This document shows positions 36,385 to 45,583 of a stretch of 64,000 nucleotides of DNA, in pieces; position 1 is the first letter of the stretch; each line of letters starts with the position of its first letter. The notes under the pieces are model-generated. The model had not been told where the DNA came from. It saw only the letters and a list, made by a program, of their open reading frames with translations, and made no database searches. This DNA is from Roseovarius pacificus. Its GTDB lineage: Bacteria; Pseudomonadota; Alphaproteobacteria; Rhodobacterales; Rhodobacteraceae. The position numbers and the translations under genes were made by a program. The stretch lies in contig NZ_FRBR01000014.1 in the NCBI RefSeq assembly GCF_900142665.1, forward strand, positions 40,689 to 104,688, read 5' to 3'.

Positions 36385-37164
36385 TCACTCCACCCCCAGG
36401 ACATCGGGTGTCTGCCAGCCCAGATGCTGCCCGCCATCCACGCACAAAAGCTGCCCCGTGACCGCCGGTGCATCCAGAAAATAGGCCAGCGCCGCAACGA
36501 TATCCTCGGCATTCGCGCCACGGTTCAGAACGGTGGTCTGCCGTTGCCGCTGGAAATGGCTGTCGCTCTGGCGGTGGCCTTGCAGGGTCGGTCCTGGCCC
36601 GATTGCGTTTACGCGCACTCGCGGCGCCAACGCCTGCGCGGCGGTGCGGGTAAAGGCCCACAGCCCCATCTTGGCCAGCGTGTAGGTCATGAACTCGGGC
36701 GTCAGTTTGCGCACCCGCTGATCGACCATGTTCACCACCAGCCCATGCGCCAGTGTCTCGCCATTGTCGCACTGGCCCGGCTCGGGGATCTGCGCGGCCA
36801 GCGCCTGCGTCAGCACGAAAGGCGCGCGCAGGTTGCTTTCCATATGCCTGTCCCAGCTTTCGCGGGTGGCGGTGCCGATATTGTCGTATTCAAAGATCGA
36901 GGCGTTGTTGATCAGGCAGGTGATCGGCCCGCCCAAAGCGCGTGCCGCTTCGGGCAGCAACGCCTGCACCTGATCCTCCTGCAACAGGTCGGCCTGCAAC
37001 GCCACGGCGCGCTGACCCATGCCGCGGATGTCTTCGGCCACCGCTTCGGCCTCGTCGGCGCTGGTGGCGTAATGTACGCCCACGTCATAGCCGCGGCGCG
37101 CCAGTTCCAGCGCCATCGCCCGCCCAAGGCGCTTGCCCGCGCCGGTCACCAGTGCCTGTGTCAT
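36385..37164 (-). CDS. SDR family oxidoreductase, pteridine reductase/FolM-like
   Basis: A 259-residue short-chain dehydrogenase. The cofactor loop is VTGAGKRLGRAMALELARRG near residues 6-25; the arginine after GK suggests NADPH. NNAS follows at about 90-93, and the active site YTLAK near 160-164 supplies Tyr and Lys. The C-terminal GPGPTLQGHRQSDSHFQRQR and VDGGQHLGWQTPD resemble the dihydromonapterin/pteridine reductase group. The true substrate is not certain. It follows the Ca/Na antiporter by 15 bases. Confidence 0.82.
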   Translation of the reverse strand: MTQALVTGAGKRLGRAMALELARRGYDVGVHYATSADEAEAVAEDIRGMGQRAVALQADLLQEDQVQALLPEAARALGGPITCLINNASIFEYDNIGTATRESWDRHMESNLRAPFVLTQALAAQIPEPGQCDNGETLAHGLVVNMVDQRVRKLTPEFMTYTLAKMGLWAFTRTAAQALAPRVRVNAIGPGPTLQGHRQSDSHFQRQRQTTVLNRGANAEDIVAALAYFLDAPAVTGQLLCVDGGQHLGWQTPDVLGVE

Positions 37165-37179
37165 CGTGTCAGTCTCCGT

Positions 37180-38145
37180 TCATGACAGCACGACAAACAC
37201 ATAGATCAGATAGAGCCCGGTCAAGGCCACACCCCAGAGCCGCGTGATGTCCTGCCGGAAAAAGACGAACGGCACGATCAGCAGCGACGCGCCCAGCATC
37301 ACCCACAGATCGAACTGGAGGAACTCGGGATCGACGGGGATCGGCCCGATCACGGCAGTGATCCCGATGATCGCCAGCAGGTTGAACATGTTCGACCCGA
37401 TGACATTGCCAAGCGCCACATCGGCCTGTTTGCGCAGCGCGGCCATCACCGTGGTCGCCAGTTCCGGAAGCGATGTGCCAAGCGCCACAAGCGTCAACCC
37501 GATCACGGTATCGCTGACGCCATATTGCCGCGCGATGATCGAGGCATTGTCGACCAGAAGATCGGCCCCCAGTGGCAGCCCGATCAGACCCAGAACCAGA
37601 AAGACGACGATCTGCCACCACGGCATGTCCGGGTCCGCGCCCTCGATATCCTCGCCCTCTTCGGAATCGGCAAGCGCCAGCGCGGCGGTTTCACGGCGAT
37701 GCCGTCCGGCCTCCAGAAAGGCATCGGTCAGGACACAGGCCAGTACGGCCAGCAGGATCAGCCCCGACACCAGTGTGAATTCGCCCAGAAAGGCGAGTGC
37801 GATGAACAGGATCGACCCAACCAGCATGAAGACATAGGTCTTGCGGGTGTTGCAGGTGCTGGTGTGCAAGACCGACAATATCGCGGGTATCCCCAGAACC
37901 AGCAGGATATTCGCGGTGTTCGACCCCACCACATTACCAAGCGCCAGCCCCGGCTTGTCGTCCAGCACGGCATTGACCGAGATCAGCAATTCGGGCGCCG
38001 AAGTGCCGAAGGCCACGATGGTCAGGCTGACGATCAGGGCCGGGATGCCCACCCGAAGGCTCAGGTTCACCGCGCCCTTGACCAATGCATCGCCGGCCAG
38101 CAGCAGGATGAGCAGGCCAAGGGCTGCAAGAATCCACGGCATCAT
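37180..38145 (-). CDS. calcium/sodium antiporter (CaCA, YrbG-like)
   Basis: A 321-residue inner-membrane exchanger with ten or so membrane segments and two inverted alpha repeats: TIVAFGTSAPELLISVNAV ... GNVVGSNTANILLVLG and TLVALGTSLPELATTVMAA ... GNVIGSNMFNLLAIIG. The acidic residues in each GTS(A/L)PE motif bind the cation. An acidic cytosolic loop (DSEEGEDIEGADPD) joins the halves. Its ATG overlaps the stop of a 56-residue gene by four bases, placing it in the S49 peptidase - small peptide - antiporter - SDR run. Confidence 0.93.
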   Translation of the reverse strand: MMPWILAALGLLILLLAGDALVKGAVNLSLRVGIPALIVSLTIVAFGTSAPELLISVNAVLDDKPGLALGNVVGSNTANILLVLGIPAILSVLHTSTCNTRKTYVFMLVGSILFIALAFLGEFTLVSGLILLAVLACVLTDAFLEAGRHRRETAALALADSEEGEDIEGADPDMPWWQIVVFLVLGLIGLPLGADLLVDNASIIARQYGVSDTVIGLTLVALGTSLPELATTVMAALRKQADVALGNVIGSNMFNLLAIIGITAVIGPIPVDPEFLQFDLWVMLGASLLIVPFVFFRQDITRLWGVALTGLYLIYVFVVLS

Positions 38146-38312
38146 TTGCGCTTGCCTTTCGTGCAGCTACAGGGGCCCTTGCCGATCCTGTATCGGCCGC
38201 ATTTCGGGCATTTGGCCGAACTCAGCTTTTGCTGGCCGGGAAAGCGCAGCTTGCCGAACATGGCCATCACACCCATGAAAACGAGGAAGAGAACGACGAT
38301 CTTTACGACCAT
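38142..38312 (-). CDS. 56-residue membrane-anchored zinc-ribbon-like peptide
   Basis: A short gene between the S49 peptidase and the antiporter. The peptide has one hydrophobic N-terminal segment (VVKIVVLFLVFMGVMAMFG, residues 2-20), a linker, and a Cys cluster CPKCGRYRIGKGPCSC (residues 35-50) with four cysteines spaced like a zinc ribbon, then a basic tail KGKRK. It starts one base after the peptidase stop and its own stop overlaps the antiporter start (ATGA), strong evidence for a real, translated gene. I do not recognise a named function. Confidence 0.75.
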   Translation of the reverse strand: MVVKIVVLFLVFMGVMAMFGKLRFPGQQKLSSAKCPKCGRYRIGKGPCSCTKGKRK

Positions 38313-38313
38313 G

Positions 38314-39111
38314 TCAAAGCCCGAACCGCGCGTAGGCGGCGCGTTCTTCGATGGTGGAGACCGCGTCCTGCGCCAGGGTCATGCCGAACCGCTGGAACAA
38401 TCCGCGCTTGCGGCCATACTGCGCAAAGCGCACCTTGTCGCCGTACAGCTCTTTCATCTTGGGCACCACATGGCCGATCCCGTCGGCCAGCCCCAGATCG
38501 ACCGCGCGGCGGCCCAGCCAGAATTCCCCGGTGAACAGCTCTGCGTCGCCCGACAGCTTGTCGCCCCGGCGCGATGTCACCTGTGTTTCAAACACGCCAT
38601 GCATCTGTTCCAGAATGCTTTTCAGGCGTTCGACGTCCTGCGGTTTCTCCGGCAGGAACGGATCGAGGAAGCTTTTCGATTTGCCCGAGGTATGTACCCG
38701 CCGCTCCACGCCCTGTCGTGACAAAAGCACATGCGCCCCGAACCCTGCCGAGATCACGCCGATCGACCCCACGATCGACGCCTCGTCGATCCATATGTCG
38801 TCGGCGGCACTCGCCAGCCAATACCCGCCCGAGGCCGCGACATCCTCGACAAAGGCGTGAACGGGAATCTCCTGCTCTTCGGCCAGCCGCCGGATGCGCG
38901 CCGCGATCAGAGAGGATTGCACCGGCGATCCGCCGGGCGAGTTGATCAGCAGCGCAACCGCCTTGGGCTTGCCGCGCCGGAACGCCTTTTCGATGACCGG
39001 GGCCAGCGCCTCGTCATTCAGCTGTGAGCGGCTGCCGGTTCCGATGGCGCCTCTCAGGCGGATCACCGACACCAGGGGGCCGCGATTGAGAAAGGGAATA
39101 CGCTCTTTCAT
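38314..39111 (-). CDS. S49 family signal peptide peptidase-like protease
   Basis: A 265-residue SppA/SohB-like serine protease of the short bacterial type. The Ser nucleophile lies in DVAASGGYWLASAAD (near 110-124) and a likely general-base Lys in TSGKSKSFLDPF (near 168-179); INSPGGSPVQS (near 65-75) forms the substrate strand. No N-terminal membrane segment is present, so it is probably cytosolic or peripheral, unlike SohB. ATG at 39111 gives the family-like MKERIPFLNRG start. It leads the run with the 56-residue peptide and antiporter. Confidence 0.88.
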   Translation of the reverse strand: MKERIPFLNRGPLVSVIRLRGAIGTGSRSQLNDEALAPVIEKAFRRGKPKAVALLINSPGGSPVQSSLIAARIRRLAEEQEIPVHAFVEDVAASGGYWLASAADDIWIDEASIVGSIGVISAGFGAHVLLSRQGVERRVHTSGKSKSFLDPFLPEKPQDVERLKSILEQMHGVFETQVTSRRGDKLSGDAELFTGEFWLGRRAVDLGLADGIGHVVPKMKELYGDKVRFAQYGRKRGLFQRFGMTLAQDAVSTIEERAAYARFGL

Positions 39112-39229
39112 GCGACCCGATGTAGAATGCCGGTCGCCGACAAACAAGGCGGCAGGCCCCGCGCGGTTTACGGATCGCTGAAAAAGTCCCGCCGCACGGG
39201 CAAATAAGTCACGCCCGTACGGCCCCGTT

Positions 39230-39991
39230 TTATTCCTTGATCCGGTATCCGGTGCGGAAGATCAGCCAGATCAGCGCAAGGCAAATCCCGGTAAAGCCCG
39301 CAATCGCCAGCAGGCTCAGCCCCACGGGCACATCCGCCTGCCCGAAGAACGACCAGCGAAAGCCCGAGATCAGGTAGACCACCGGATTGAACAGTGTGAG
39401 CGTTTGCCATATCGGCGGCAGCATCGAGATCGAATAGAACGAGCCCCCAAGGAACACCAGCGGCGTGATCACCAGCAGGGGGATGATCTGCAATTGTTGG
39501 AAACTCTGCGCCCAGATCCCGATAATGAACCCGAACAGCGAGAACGACAGGCAGGTCAGCACCAGAAAGGCCAGCATCGCCAAGGGGTGCTGAATATCCA
39601 GATCGACGAAAAACCCGGCGGTCAGCAGGATCACCACCCCGATCATCAGCGATTTCGTCGCCGCCGCCCCGACATAGCCCAGAACGATTTCAAGGAAATT
39701 CACCGGCGCTGACAGCAATTCATAGACGGTGCCGATGAACTTGGGAAAATAGATGCCGAAACTGGCATTGCTGATCCCCTGGGTCATCACGCTCAGCATG
39801 ATCAGCCCCGGTACGATGAACGCGCCATAGGTCACGCCCTCGACCTGGTCGATGCGGCTGCCGATGGCCGAGCCGAACACCACGAAATAAAGCGAGGTCG
39901 ATATCACCGGCGACAGAAGGCTTTCCATCAAGGTGCGGAAAAAGCGCTTCATCTCGTAGATATAGATCGCCCCGATCGCATACAGGTTCAT
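39230..39991 (-). CDS. ABC-2 type transporter permease
   Basis: A 253-residue inner-membrane protein with six membrane segments and the ABC-2 layout. The starting [25 protein letters not shown] segment lies against the membrane, and the segment after residue 175 contains [17 protein letters not shown], resembling YadH. Together with the ATPase encoded just before, it forms an exporter, perhaps for a lipid, glycan or drug. The four-base overlap with the ATPase gene shows tight coupling. Confidence 0.9.
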   Translation of the reverse strand: MNLYAIGAIYIYEMKRFFRTLMESLLSPVISTSLYFVVFGSAIGSRIDQVEGVTYGAFIVPGLIMLSVMTQGISNASFGIYFPKFIGTVYELLSAPVNFLEIVLGYVGAAATKSLMIGVVILLTAGFFVDLDIQHPLAMLAFLVLTCLSFSLFGFIIGIWAQSFQQLQIIPLLVITPLVFLGGSFYSISMLPPIWQTLTLFNPVVYLISGFRWSFFGQADVPVGLSLLAIAGFTGICLALIWLIFRTGYRIKE

Positions 39992-40920
39992 GCTGCGCCC
40001 TCCCTGACCAGCCCGACGAAGATTTCCTCGAGGCTGGATTGCCGCGTGTGGATGTCGCGCAGGTGCAGCCCGGCCTGCGCCAGCGCCTGCATCAGCCGGG
40101 TGATGCCCGTGCCGCTCTGGCCGCGCGTGTCATAGTGATAGGTCACCGACTGGCCGTCGTCCGAGAGTTCCAGCTCGTATTCGCTCAACGCTTCCGGCAC
40201 GGCCGTGATCGGCTCGGCCAGTTCGATCCGCAGGGATTTCCGCCCCATCTGCTGCATCAGCGTGGCCTTGTCCTGCACCAGCAGGATTTCACCCTTGTTG
40301 ATCACCGCGACGCGGTCGGCGATGGCCTCGGCCTCTTCGATGTAATGGGTGGTCAGGATGATGGTGACGCCCTGGGCGCGCAACTCTTCCACCACCTGCC
40401 ACATGTCCCGGCGCAGTTCCACATCGACGCCCGCCGTGGGCTCGTCCAGGAACAGCACCTGTGGCTCGTGGATCAGCGCTTTGGCGATCAGCACCCGGCG
40501 CTTCATCCCGCCCGACAATTCCTTGGTCTGGTTGTGCCGCTTGTCCCACAGGGACAACTGCCGCAACGTGCGCTCGACCAGCGCATCGTCCTGTTTCTTG
40601 CCGAACAGGCCGCGCGAAAACCGGACCGTGTTGATCACCTTCTCGAACGGCTCCAGCGCCACCTCCTGCGGCACCAGACCGATCATCGCCCGCGCCGCGC
40701 GATAGCCGCCGATGATGTCATGCCCGCCCACGCTGGCGCTGCCGCCCGTGGGGGTGGTGATCCCGCACAGCGTTGAAATCAATGTTGTTTTCCCCGCGCC
40801 ATTGGGTCCGAGCAGCGCCAGGATTTCGCCCTTATGGATCGACAGATCGACGCCCTTGAGCGCCTCGAACCCGTCGTCATAGACCTTGCGCAGGCCCTGT
40901 ACCTCTACGATGGATGACAT
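39988..40920 (-). CDS. ABC-2 type transporter ATP-binding protein (YadG-like)
   Basis: A 310-residue ABC ATPase. Walker A is [10 protein letters not shown], the signature [15 protein letters not shown], Walker [13 protein letters not shown] and the switch histidine [10 protein letters not shown]. An approximately 80-residue C-terminal domain follows, ending [13 protein letters not shown], typical of YadG-type exporters. It leads a two-gene operon with the permease. There is no adjacent accessory gene to reveal the cargo. Confidence 0.92.
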   Translation of the reverse strand: MSSIVEVQGLRKVYDDGFEALKGVDLSIHKGEILALLGPNGAGKTTLISTLCGITTPTGGSASVGGHDIIGGYRAARAMIGLVPQEVALEPFEKVINTVRFSRGLFGKKQDDALVERTLRQLSLWDKRHNQTKELSGGMKRRVLIAKALIHEPQVLFLDEPTAGVDVELRRDMWQVVEELRAQGVTIILTTHYIEEAEAIADRVAVINKGEILLVQDKATLMQQMGRKSLRIELAEPITAVPEALSEYELELSDDGQSVTYHYDTRGQSGTGITRLMQALAQAGLHLRDIHTRQSSLEEIFVGLVREGAA

Positions 40921-41136
40921 GCGGTGCCCTCCCTGAATTGCTGCGCGTCAAGCTATGGGAATTCACCGGTCGCGCAAGGGCACACCTGCGCAGGCCCGAT
41001 TGTGCGCTGATGCGAAAGTGATCGTTCCCGCCACGGCATCAGACTGTTTCCCGGGAAAGCCAGCCGGGATATGGACAGGCTTTACCCTCGCCATGTTACC
41101 CTGCTTCCACAGCCGACAGGAACGCTTATAACCATC

Positions 41137-41841
41137 ATGATCCGACGCCTTGCACCCCTTGCCGCCCTTCTTTTCCTGATGGGCTGCACCGAACCCGTCA
41201 CTCGCGACTCGCACGCACGCATTCTGCTTCTGGGTGATTCGATGATGGCCATGCACAGTGCCAAGGGCATGGGCGTGTCCCATGCCATCGAACAGGAACT
41301 GCATGAACCGGTGACCGACCGTTCGGTGGTGGGCGCGCGGTATCTCTATGCCTTGCCCATATCGGGCAGCATGGGCCTGAACATCACCAAGCAATACCGC
41401 CCCGGCAAATGGGACTGGATCGTGCTGAACGGCGGCGGCAACGATATCTGGATGGGCTGCGGCTGCGGCCCCTGCAACGGGCGGATCAGCCGCCTGATCT
41501 CCAGGGACGGGCGGCGCGGGCGCATTCCCGGTTTCGTGTCGAAACTGCGCCAGACCGGTGCGCAGGTGGTGTTCGTCGGCTACCTGCGCACCCCCGGCGT
41601 GACCTCGCCCATCGAGGGCTGCGCCGATGACGGCGATGAAATGGATCGCCGTCTTGCCCGCCTTGCCGCGCTGGACCGGGGCGTTCATTTCGTGTCGCTG
41701 GCCGATCTGGTGCCGTATGGCGACCGGTCCTACCACGGGCTGGATCGGATTCACCCTTCGGCCAAGGGCAGCCGCGCCATCGGCGAGCGTATCTCGGACC
41801 TGATCCGCGAACGCTCACGCCGCAGGCAGCCCGTCAACTGA
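41137..41841 (+). CDS. SGNH/GDSL hydrolase-like lipoprotein
   Basis: A 234-residue protein with a lipoprotein signal (LAALLFLMGC, lipid on Cys18) and an SGNH-type fold. The block I motif is LLLGDSMMAMH (near 32-42), the Gly/Asn blocks are visible as GARYLYAL and LNGGGNDIWMGCGCG, and the catalytic Asp-x-x-His equivalent is DRIHPSAKGS near the C-terminus. It is probably an acyl esterase acting at the envelope. CGCGPC adds an unusual Cys cluster. It converges on coxG with an eight-base overlap. Confidence 0.82.
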   Translation: MIRRLAPLAALLFLMGCTEPVTRDSHARILLLGDSMMAMHSAKGMGVSHAIEQELHEPVTDRSVVGARYLYALPISGSMGLNITKQYRPGKWDWIVLNGGGNDIWMGCGCGPCNGRISRLISRDGRRGRIPGFVSKLRQTGAQVVFVGYLRTPGVTSPIEGCADDGDEMDRRLARLAALDRGVHFVSLADLVPYGDRSYHGLDRIHPSAKGSRAIGERISDLIRERSRRRQPVN

Positions 41842-42337
41842 TCAGCCGCTTCAGCCAGCCTTTCTTTTCCGCCTCTTCGGTGTCGTCGCCTTCCTTCGGG
41901 CCTTCGATCACCTCTTCGAGCCGGGTAAAGAAATTGTCGGCCATCTTCTTGGCGAACCCGTCGACGATCCGGCTGCCAAGCTGCGCCAGCTTGCCGCCGA
42001 CCTTGGCCTCGACATCGTAGATCAGCTTGGTGCCCTCGGGCACCTCTTCCAGACGGACATCGGCCCCGCCCTTGGCAAAACCCGCCGCGCCGCCCTTGCC
42101 CTCTCCGGTCAGGGTCAGGCTTTCGTGGTCCACCATGTTCGAAACGGTCACCGCGCCCTTGAACGTGGCTTTCACCGGGCCGACCTTTTGGGTCACGGTG
42201 GCCTCGAACCCGTCTTCGGGGTTGCCCGTCACCTCCTGCGCGCCCGGTACGCATTCTTTCAGCACATCGGGGTTCAGCAGCGCTGCCCAGACGGTTGCGC
42301 GGTCGGCCTCGATAATCCGCTCGTCGTTCATTTTCAT
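41834..42337 (-). CDS. CoxG-family SRPBCC protein
   Basis: A 167-residue protein of the CoxG/SRPBCC family. It starts MNDERIIEADRATVWAALLNPDVLKECVPG and contains GEGKGGAAGFAKGGADVRLEE, typical of carbon-monoxide-dehydrogenase subunit G. CoxG anchors Mo-CO dehydrogenase to the membrane; here no coxMSL genes lie in the window. It is an orphan, possibly serving another molybdenum hydroxylase or lipid binding. The last eight bases overlap the convergent SGNH gene. Confidence 0.88.
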   Translation of the reverse strand: MKMNDERIIEADRATVWAALLNPDVLKECVPGAQEVTGNPEDGFEATVTQKVGPVKATFKGAVTVSNMVDHESLTLTGEGKGGAAGFAKGGADVRLEEVPEGTKLIYDVEAKVGGKLAQLGSRIVDGFAKKMADNFFTRLEEVIEGPKEGDDTEEAEKKGWLKRLIS

Positions 42338-42565
42338 GGGGCGTCCCCTCCTGTCGCGTGCATGTCCTGCGCCAGCCTAGCCCAAGCCGATGATCCGGCC
42401 AAGCCATTGCGCCCGCCCGGTCCGCGATCCCGGCCCCCTGCCGGTTTTCTCCATTAATCCGACGGCCGGCGCAGGATTCGCGCGCACCCCCTTGGATCGC
42501 CCCTCCCGAAGGTCTATCTTGCCGCTTCGCGCCCGGCGCAGCAGACAAGGCACAGGACAGGCATC

Positions 42566-43042
42566 ATGGCCAAGCCCAAGGACAACCCGAACTACAAGGT
42601 GGTGGCGGAAAACCGCCGCGCCCGCTTCGATTATGCCATCGAAGAGGATCTCGAATGCGGCATCGTCCTTGAAGGCTCCGAGGTGAAATCCCTGCGCGAA
42701 GGCGGGGCCAACATCGCCGAAAGCTATGCCTTGGTCGAAGACGGCGAGCTGTGGCTGGTGAACTCCTATATCGCGCCGTATGAGCAGGCCAAGACCTTTG
42801 CCCATGAAGAGAAACGCAAGCGCAAGCTGCTGGTCTCAAAGAAGGAAATGGCGCATCTCTGGAACGCGACACAGCGCAAGGGCATGACGCTGGTGCCGCT
42901 GGTTCTGTATTTCAACCATCGCGGCATGGCCAAGATGAAGATCGGGATCGCCAAGGGCAAGAAATCCCACGACAAGCGCGAAACCGAGGCCAGGCGCGAC
43001 TGGAACCGCCAGAAACAACGGTTGCTCAAGGAACACGGTTAG
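42566..43042 (+). CDS. smpB: SsrA-binding protein SmpB
   Basis: A 158-residue partner of tmRNA in ribosome rescue. It shows the family start [26 protein letters not shown], the [16 protein letters not shown] core and the basic C-terminal tail [23 protein letters not shown] that enters the decoding centre. Full length and unambiguous. The ssrA RNA gene is not seen in this window. Confidence 0.97.
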   Translation: MAKPKDNPNYKVVAENRRARFDYAIEEDLECGIVLEGSEVKSLREGGANIAESYALVEDGELWLVNSYIAPYEQAKTFAHEEKRKRKLLVSKKEMAHLWNATQRKGMTLVPLVLYFNHRGMAKMKIGIAKGKKSHDKRETEARRDWNRQKQRLLKEHG

Positions 43043-43134
43043 TCCGGCGGGGATACCGCCGCCCCAATTCCCCTTGGGCCGGTGCCAAGCGCTTTGTTAG
43101 GCTGGCGGGGTGTCCAAAAACCTTGGGGGTAATC

Positions 43135-43416
43135 ATGGAACTTCTGATCAGTCTGATCGCAGGCGCGGTGGGCGGCAATATTGCCGGGGGCCTGCTGAAG
43201 AACGTCAATCTCGGCGTGCTGGGCAATTCCATCGCCGGGATTGTTGGCGGCGGTCTGGGCGGGCAGCTTCTGTCGATGGTCGGTGCGGACGGTATTGCCG
43301 AAGCCGCGGGCGGTGTGGATATCGGTGCTCTGGTCGGGCAGGTGGCCTCGGGCGGGATCGGCGGCGGCGTGGTGCTGGTGATTGTCGGCCTGATCAAGAA
43401 CATGCTTGTGAAATAA
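43135..43416 (+). CDS. Gly-rich small membrane protein
   Basis: A 93-residue very hydrophobic protein in which Gly makes up about a quarter of residues, with GxxxG-type repeats (GAVGGNIAGGLL; GNSIAGIVGGGLGGQLL; GGIGGGVVLVIVG). Two or three helices are likely. It resembles glycine-zipper membrane proteins found in this family, function unknown. The start at ATG 43135 follows GGGGGT; an in-frame TTG 12 bases earlier is less likely. It lies between smpB and the sulfurtransferase gene on the same strand. Confidence 0.75.
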   Translation: MELLISLIAGAVGGNIAGGLLKNVNLGVLGNSIAGIVGGGLGGQLLSMVGADGIAEAAGGVDIGALVGQVASGGIGGGVVLVIVGLIKNMLVK

Positions 43417-43493
43417 CGCGCTGCCGGGTCTGGGCGCTTGCCCTTCATGGCCCTGCGCGCTAGTGCTTGGGCGTCCGAAACCGGGGGGCGCCG

Positions 43494-44351
43494 ATGGCAC
43501 ATGACGATCCGAAAACGCTTGTTTCTACCGGCTGGCTGGCCGACCACCTGAAAGATCCCGATCTTCGGGTTCTCGACGGCACCTGTTTCCTGCCGACCGA
43601 AGGCCGCGATGGCCGCGCCGAGTATGACGCTGTCCATATTCTCGGCGCGCGATTCTTCGATATCGACGATATCAGCGATCACCGTTCGGACCTGCCGCAT
43701 ATGGTCCCGCCGGTCGAAAAGTTCATGTCCCGCCTGCGGGCGATGGGCGTGGGCGACGGGCATCAGGTGGTGGTTTACGATGCGCAGGGCCTGTTTTCCG
43801 CAGCCCGCGTGTGGTGGCTGTTCCGCCTGATGGGGCAGGACAATATCGCCGTTCTGGACGGTGGCCTGCCCAAATGGCAGGCCGAGGGCCGCCCGGTCGA
43901 AGACATGCCGCCCATCGTGCGGGATCGTCACATGACCGTCCGCCGCCAGAACCAGATGGTCAAGGATGTCACACAGGTGTCCGCCGCCTCCAAGCTGGGG
44001 GATTACGAAATCCTCGATGCCCGGTCGCCCGGACGGTTCCGTGGCGAAGAGCCCGAACCGCGCGAGGGCCTGCGCAGCGGTCATATTCCGGGTGCAAAGA
44101 ACGTCTATTACCGCGATTTGCTGAACGAAGACAGCACGATGAAATCTCCCGACGACCTGCGCGCCGTCTTCGAGCGGGCCGGCGTGGATATGGGGAAACC
44201 CGTGATCACCAGCTGCGGGTCGGGCGTGACCGCCGCCATCATCAACCTTGCGCTGGAACGGGTCGGGAAAACCGACCATGCACTTTATGACGGGTCATGG
44301 ACCGAATGGGGGGCCTTCCCCACGGTGCCCGTCGCCACCGGAGAAGACTGA
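43494..44351 (+). CDS. sseA: thiosulfate/3-mercaptopyruvate sulfurtransferase
   Basis: A 285-residue two-domain rhodanese. The N-terminal inactive domain has VLDGTCFLPTEGRDGRAEY and IPGARFFDID-type spacing (HILGARFFDIDD). The C-terminal domain carries the catalytic Cys in ITSCGSGVTAAI (near 241). A CGSGVTA loop points to mercaptopyruvate rather than thiosulfate as donor. It shares one base with the aminotransferase start. Transamination of cysteine to mercaptopyruvate followed by this enzyme would be a short cysteine-catabolic route, inferred from context. Confidence 0.92.
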   Translation: MAHDDPKTLVSTGWLADHLKDPDLRVLDGTCFLPTEGRDGRAEYDAVHILGARFFDIDDISDHRSDLPHMVPPVEKFMSRLRAMGVGDGHQVVVYDAQGLFSAARVWWLFRLMGQDNIAVLDGGLPKWQAEGRPVEDMPPIVRDRHMTVRRQNQMVKDVTQVSAASKLGDYEILDARSPGRFRGEEPEPREGLRSGHIPGAKNVYYRDLLNEDSTMKSPDDLRAVFERAGVDMGKPVITSCGSGVTAAIINLALERVGKTDHALYDGSWTEWGAFPTVPVATGED

Positions 44352-45535
44352 TGTTCGAACATCTCAAGGAACAGCCCAAGGACAAGATCCTTGCCCTGAT
44401 GCAAACCTATCGCGACGATCCGCGCGACACCAAGATCGACCTCGGCGTGGGCGTCTACAAGAACCCGCAGGGCGTGACGCCGATCATGCGCGCCGTGAAA
44501 GAGGCCGAGCGCCGCTGGTGGGACGACGAAACCACCAAGGCCTATACCGGTCTTGCGGGCGATCCGGCCTTTGCCGACGCGATGATCGCGCTGGTTCTGG
44601 GCGATGCCGTGCCCCGCGATCAGGTGGCCGCCGTGGCCACGCCCGGCGGCACCGGCGCGGTGCGTCAGGCCTTTGAGCTGGTCAAAATGGCCAACCCGCA
44701 GGTGCGCGTGTTCGTGTCGGACCCGACATGGCCCAACCATCTGAGCATTCTCAAGCATCTGGGCATGGAAACCGTCGCCTACCGTTATTTCGACGAAAGC
44801 TCGGGTGGCGTGGATTTCGAAGGCATGATCGAGGATCTGGGCCAGGTGCGCGCGGGCGATGTGGTGCTGCTGCACGGCTGCTGTCACAACCCCACCGGCG
44901 CCAACCTGAACATGGTGCAGTTCAGGGCCGTGATCGACCTGATGAACGACAAGGGCGCGACGCCGATGATCGACATCGCCTATCAGGGCTTCGGCGACGG
45001 GCTCGAGGCCGACGCCGCGGCGACGCGCGCCGTTGCTGCGGGCTGCCCCGAAACCCTGATCGCGGCGAGTTGTTCCAAGAATTTCGGCATATACCGCGAA
45101 CGCACCGGCCTGCTGATGGCCGTGGCGCAGGACAAGGGCATGCACGCCGTCACCCAAGGTAACCTGGCCTATCTCAACCGGCAGAACTATTCCTTCCCGC
45201 CCGATCACGGCGCGCGGCTGGTGTCGATCGTTCTGGGCAATGACGACCTGCGCGCCGACTGGCAGACCGAACTGGAAGAGGTCCGCACCGGCATGCTGGC
45301 GCTGCGCGAACAACTGGCCAGCGAATTGCAGCGGCTTTCCGGGTCGGATCGGTTCGGCTTTGTCGCGCAGCATCGCGGCATGTTCTCGCGGCTGGGGATC
45401 GCGCCGGAACTGGTGGATCGCCTGCGCGATGAACACGCGATCTACATGGTGGGCGACAGCCGCATCAATATTGCCGGTCTGAACAAGGAAACCGTGCCGG
45501 TTCTGGCCAGGGCGATCATCGACGTCGGTGCCTGA
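44351..45535 (+). CDS. aromatic/aspartate class I aminotransferase
   Basis: A 394-residue PLP-dependent class I aminotransferase of the AspC/TyrB group. It begins with the family-like DKILALMQTYRDDPRDTKIDLGVGVYKN. The PLP lysine lies in AASCSKNFGIYRERTG and the substrate-binding Arg near RINIAGL. Aspartate and aromatic amino acids are the usual donors; the overlap with sseA suggests it could also handle cysteine. The ATG is the A of the preceding TGA, a direct reinitiation arrangement. A hairpin follows the stop. Confidence 0.92.
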   Translation: MFEHLKEQPKDKILALMQTYRDDPRDTKIDLGVGVYKNPQGVTPIMRAVKEAERRWWDDETTKAYTGLAGDPAFADAMIALVLGDAVPRDQVAAVATPGGTGAVRQAFELVKMANPQVRVFVSDPTWPNHLSILKHLGMETVAYRYFDESSGGVDFEGMIEDLGQVRAGDVVLLHGCCHNPTGANLNMVQFRAVIDLMNDKGATPMIDIAYQGFGDGLEADAAATRAVAAGCPETLIAASCSKNFGIYRERTGLLMAVAQDKGMHAVTQGNLAYLNRQNYSFPPDHGARLVSIVLGNDDLRADWQTELEEVRTGMLALREQLASELQRLSGSDRFGFVAQHRGMFSRLGIAPELVDRLRDEHAIYMVGDSRINIAGLNKETVPVLARAIIDVGA

Positions 45536-45546
45536 TTTGAAAGAGA

Positions 45547-45571
45547 GCCAAGGCGTGTCAAACGCCTTGGC
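45547..45571. terminator. hairpin between convergent genes, probable terminator
   Basis: A perfect 10-bp inverted repeat (GCCAAGGCGT at 45547-45556, ACGCCTTGGC at 45562-45571) with a five-base loop, 11 bases past the aminotransferase stop and 12 before the TetR stop. No T-run on either side, so its strength as an intrinsic terminator is uncertain, but its place fits. Confidence 0.6.
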
Positions 45572-45583
45572 GCCGTACTGCCG

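Noticed and set aside
39168..39229. possible terminator after the ABC-2 permease
   Set aside because: An imperfect CGTACGGGC/GCCCGTGCG stem is seven bases away from the T-run; too weak to call.
41047..41058. TTTCCCGGGAAA palindrome upstream of the SGNH lipoprotein
   Set aside because: Perfect but only 12 bases, about 80 bases from the start, with no second copy or adjacent regulator.
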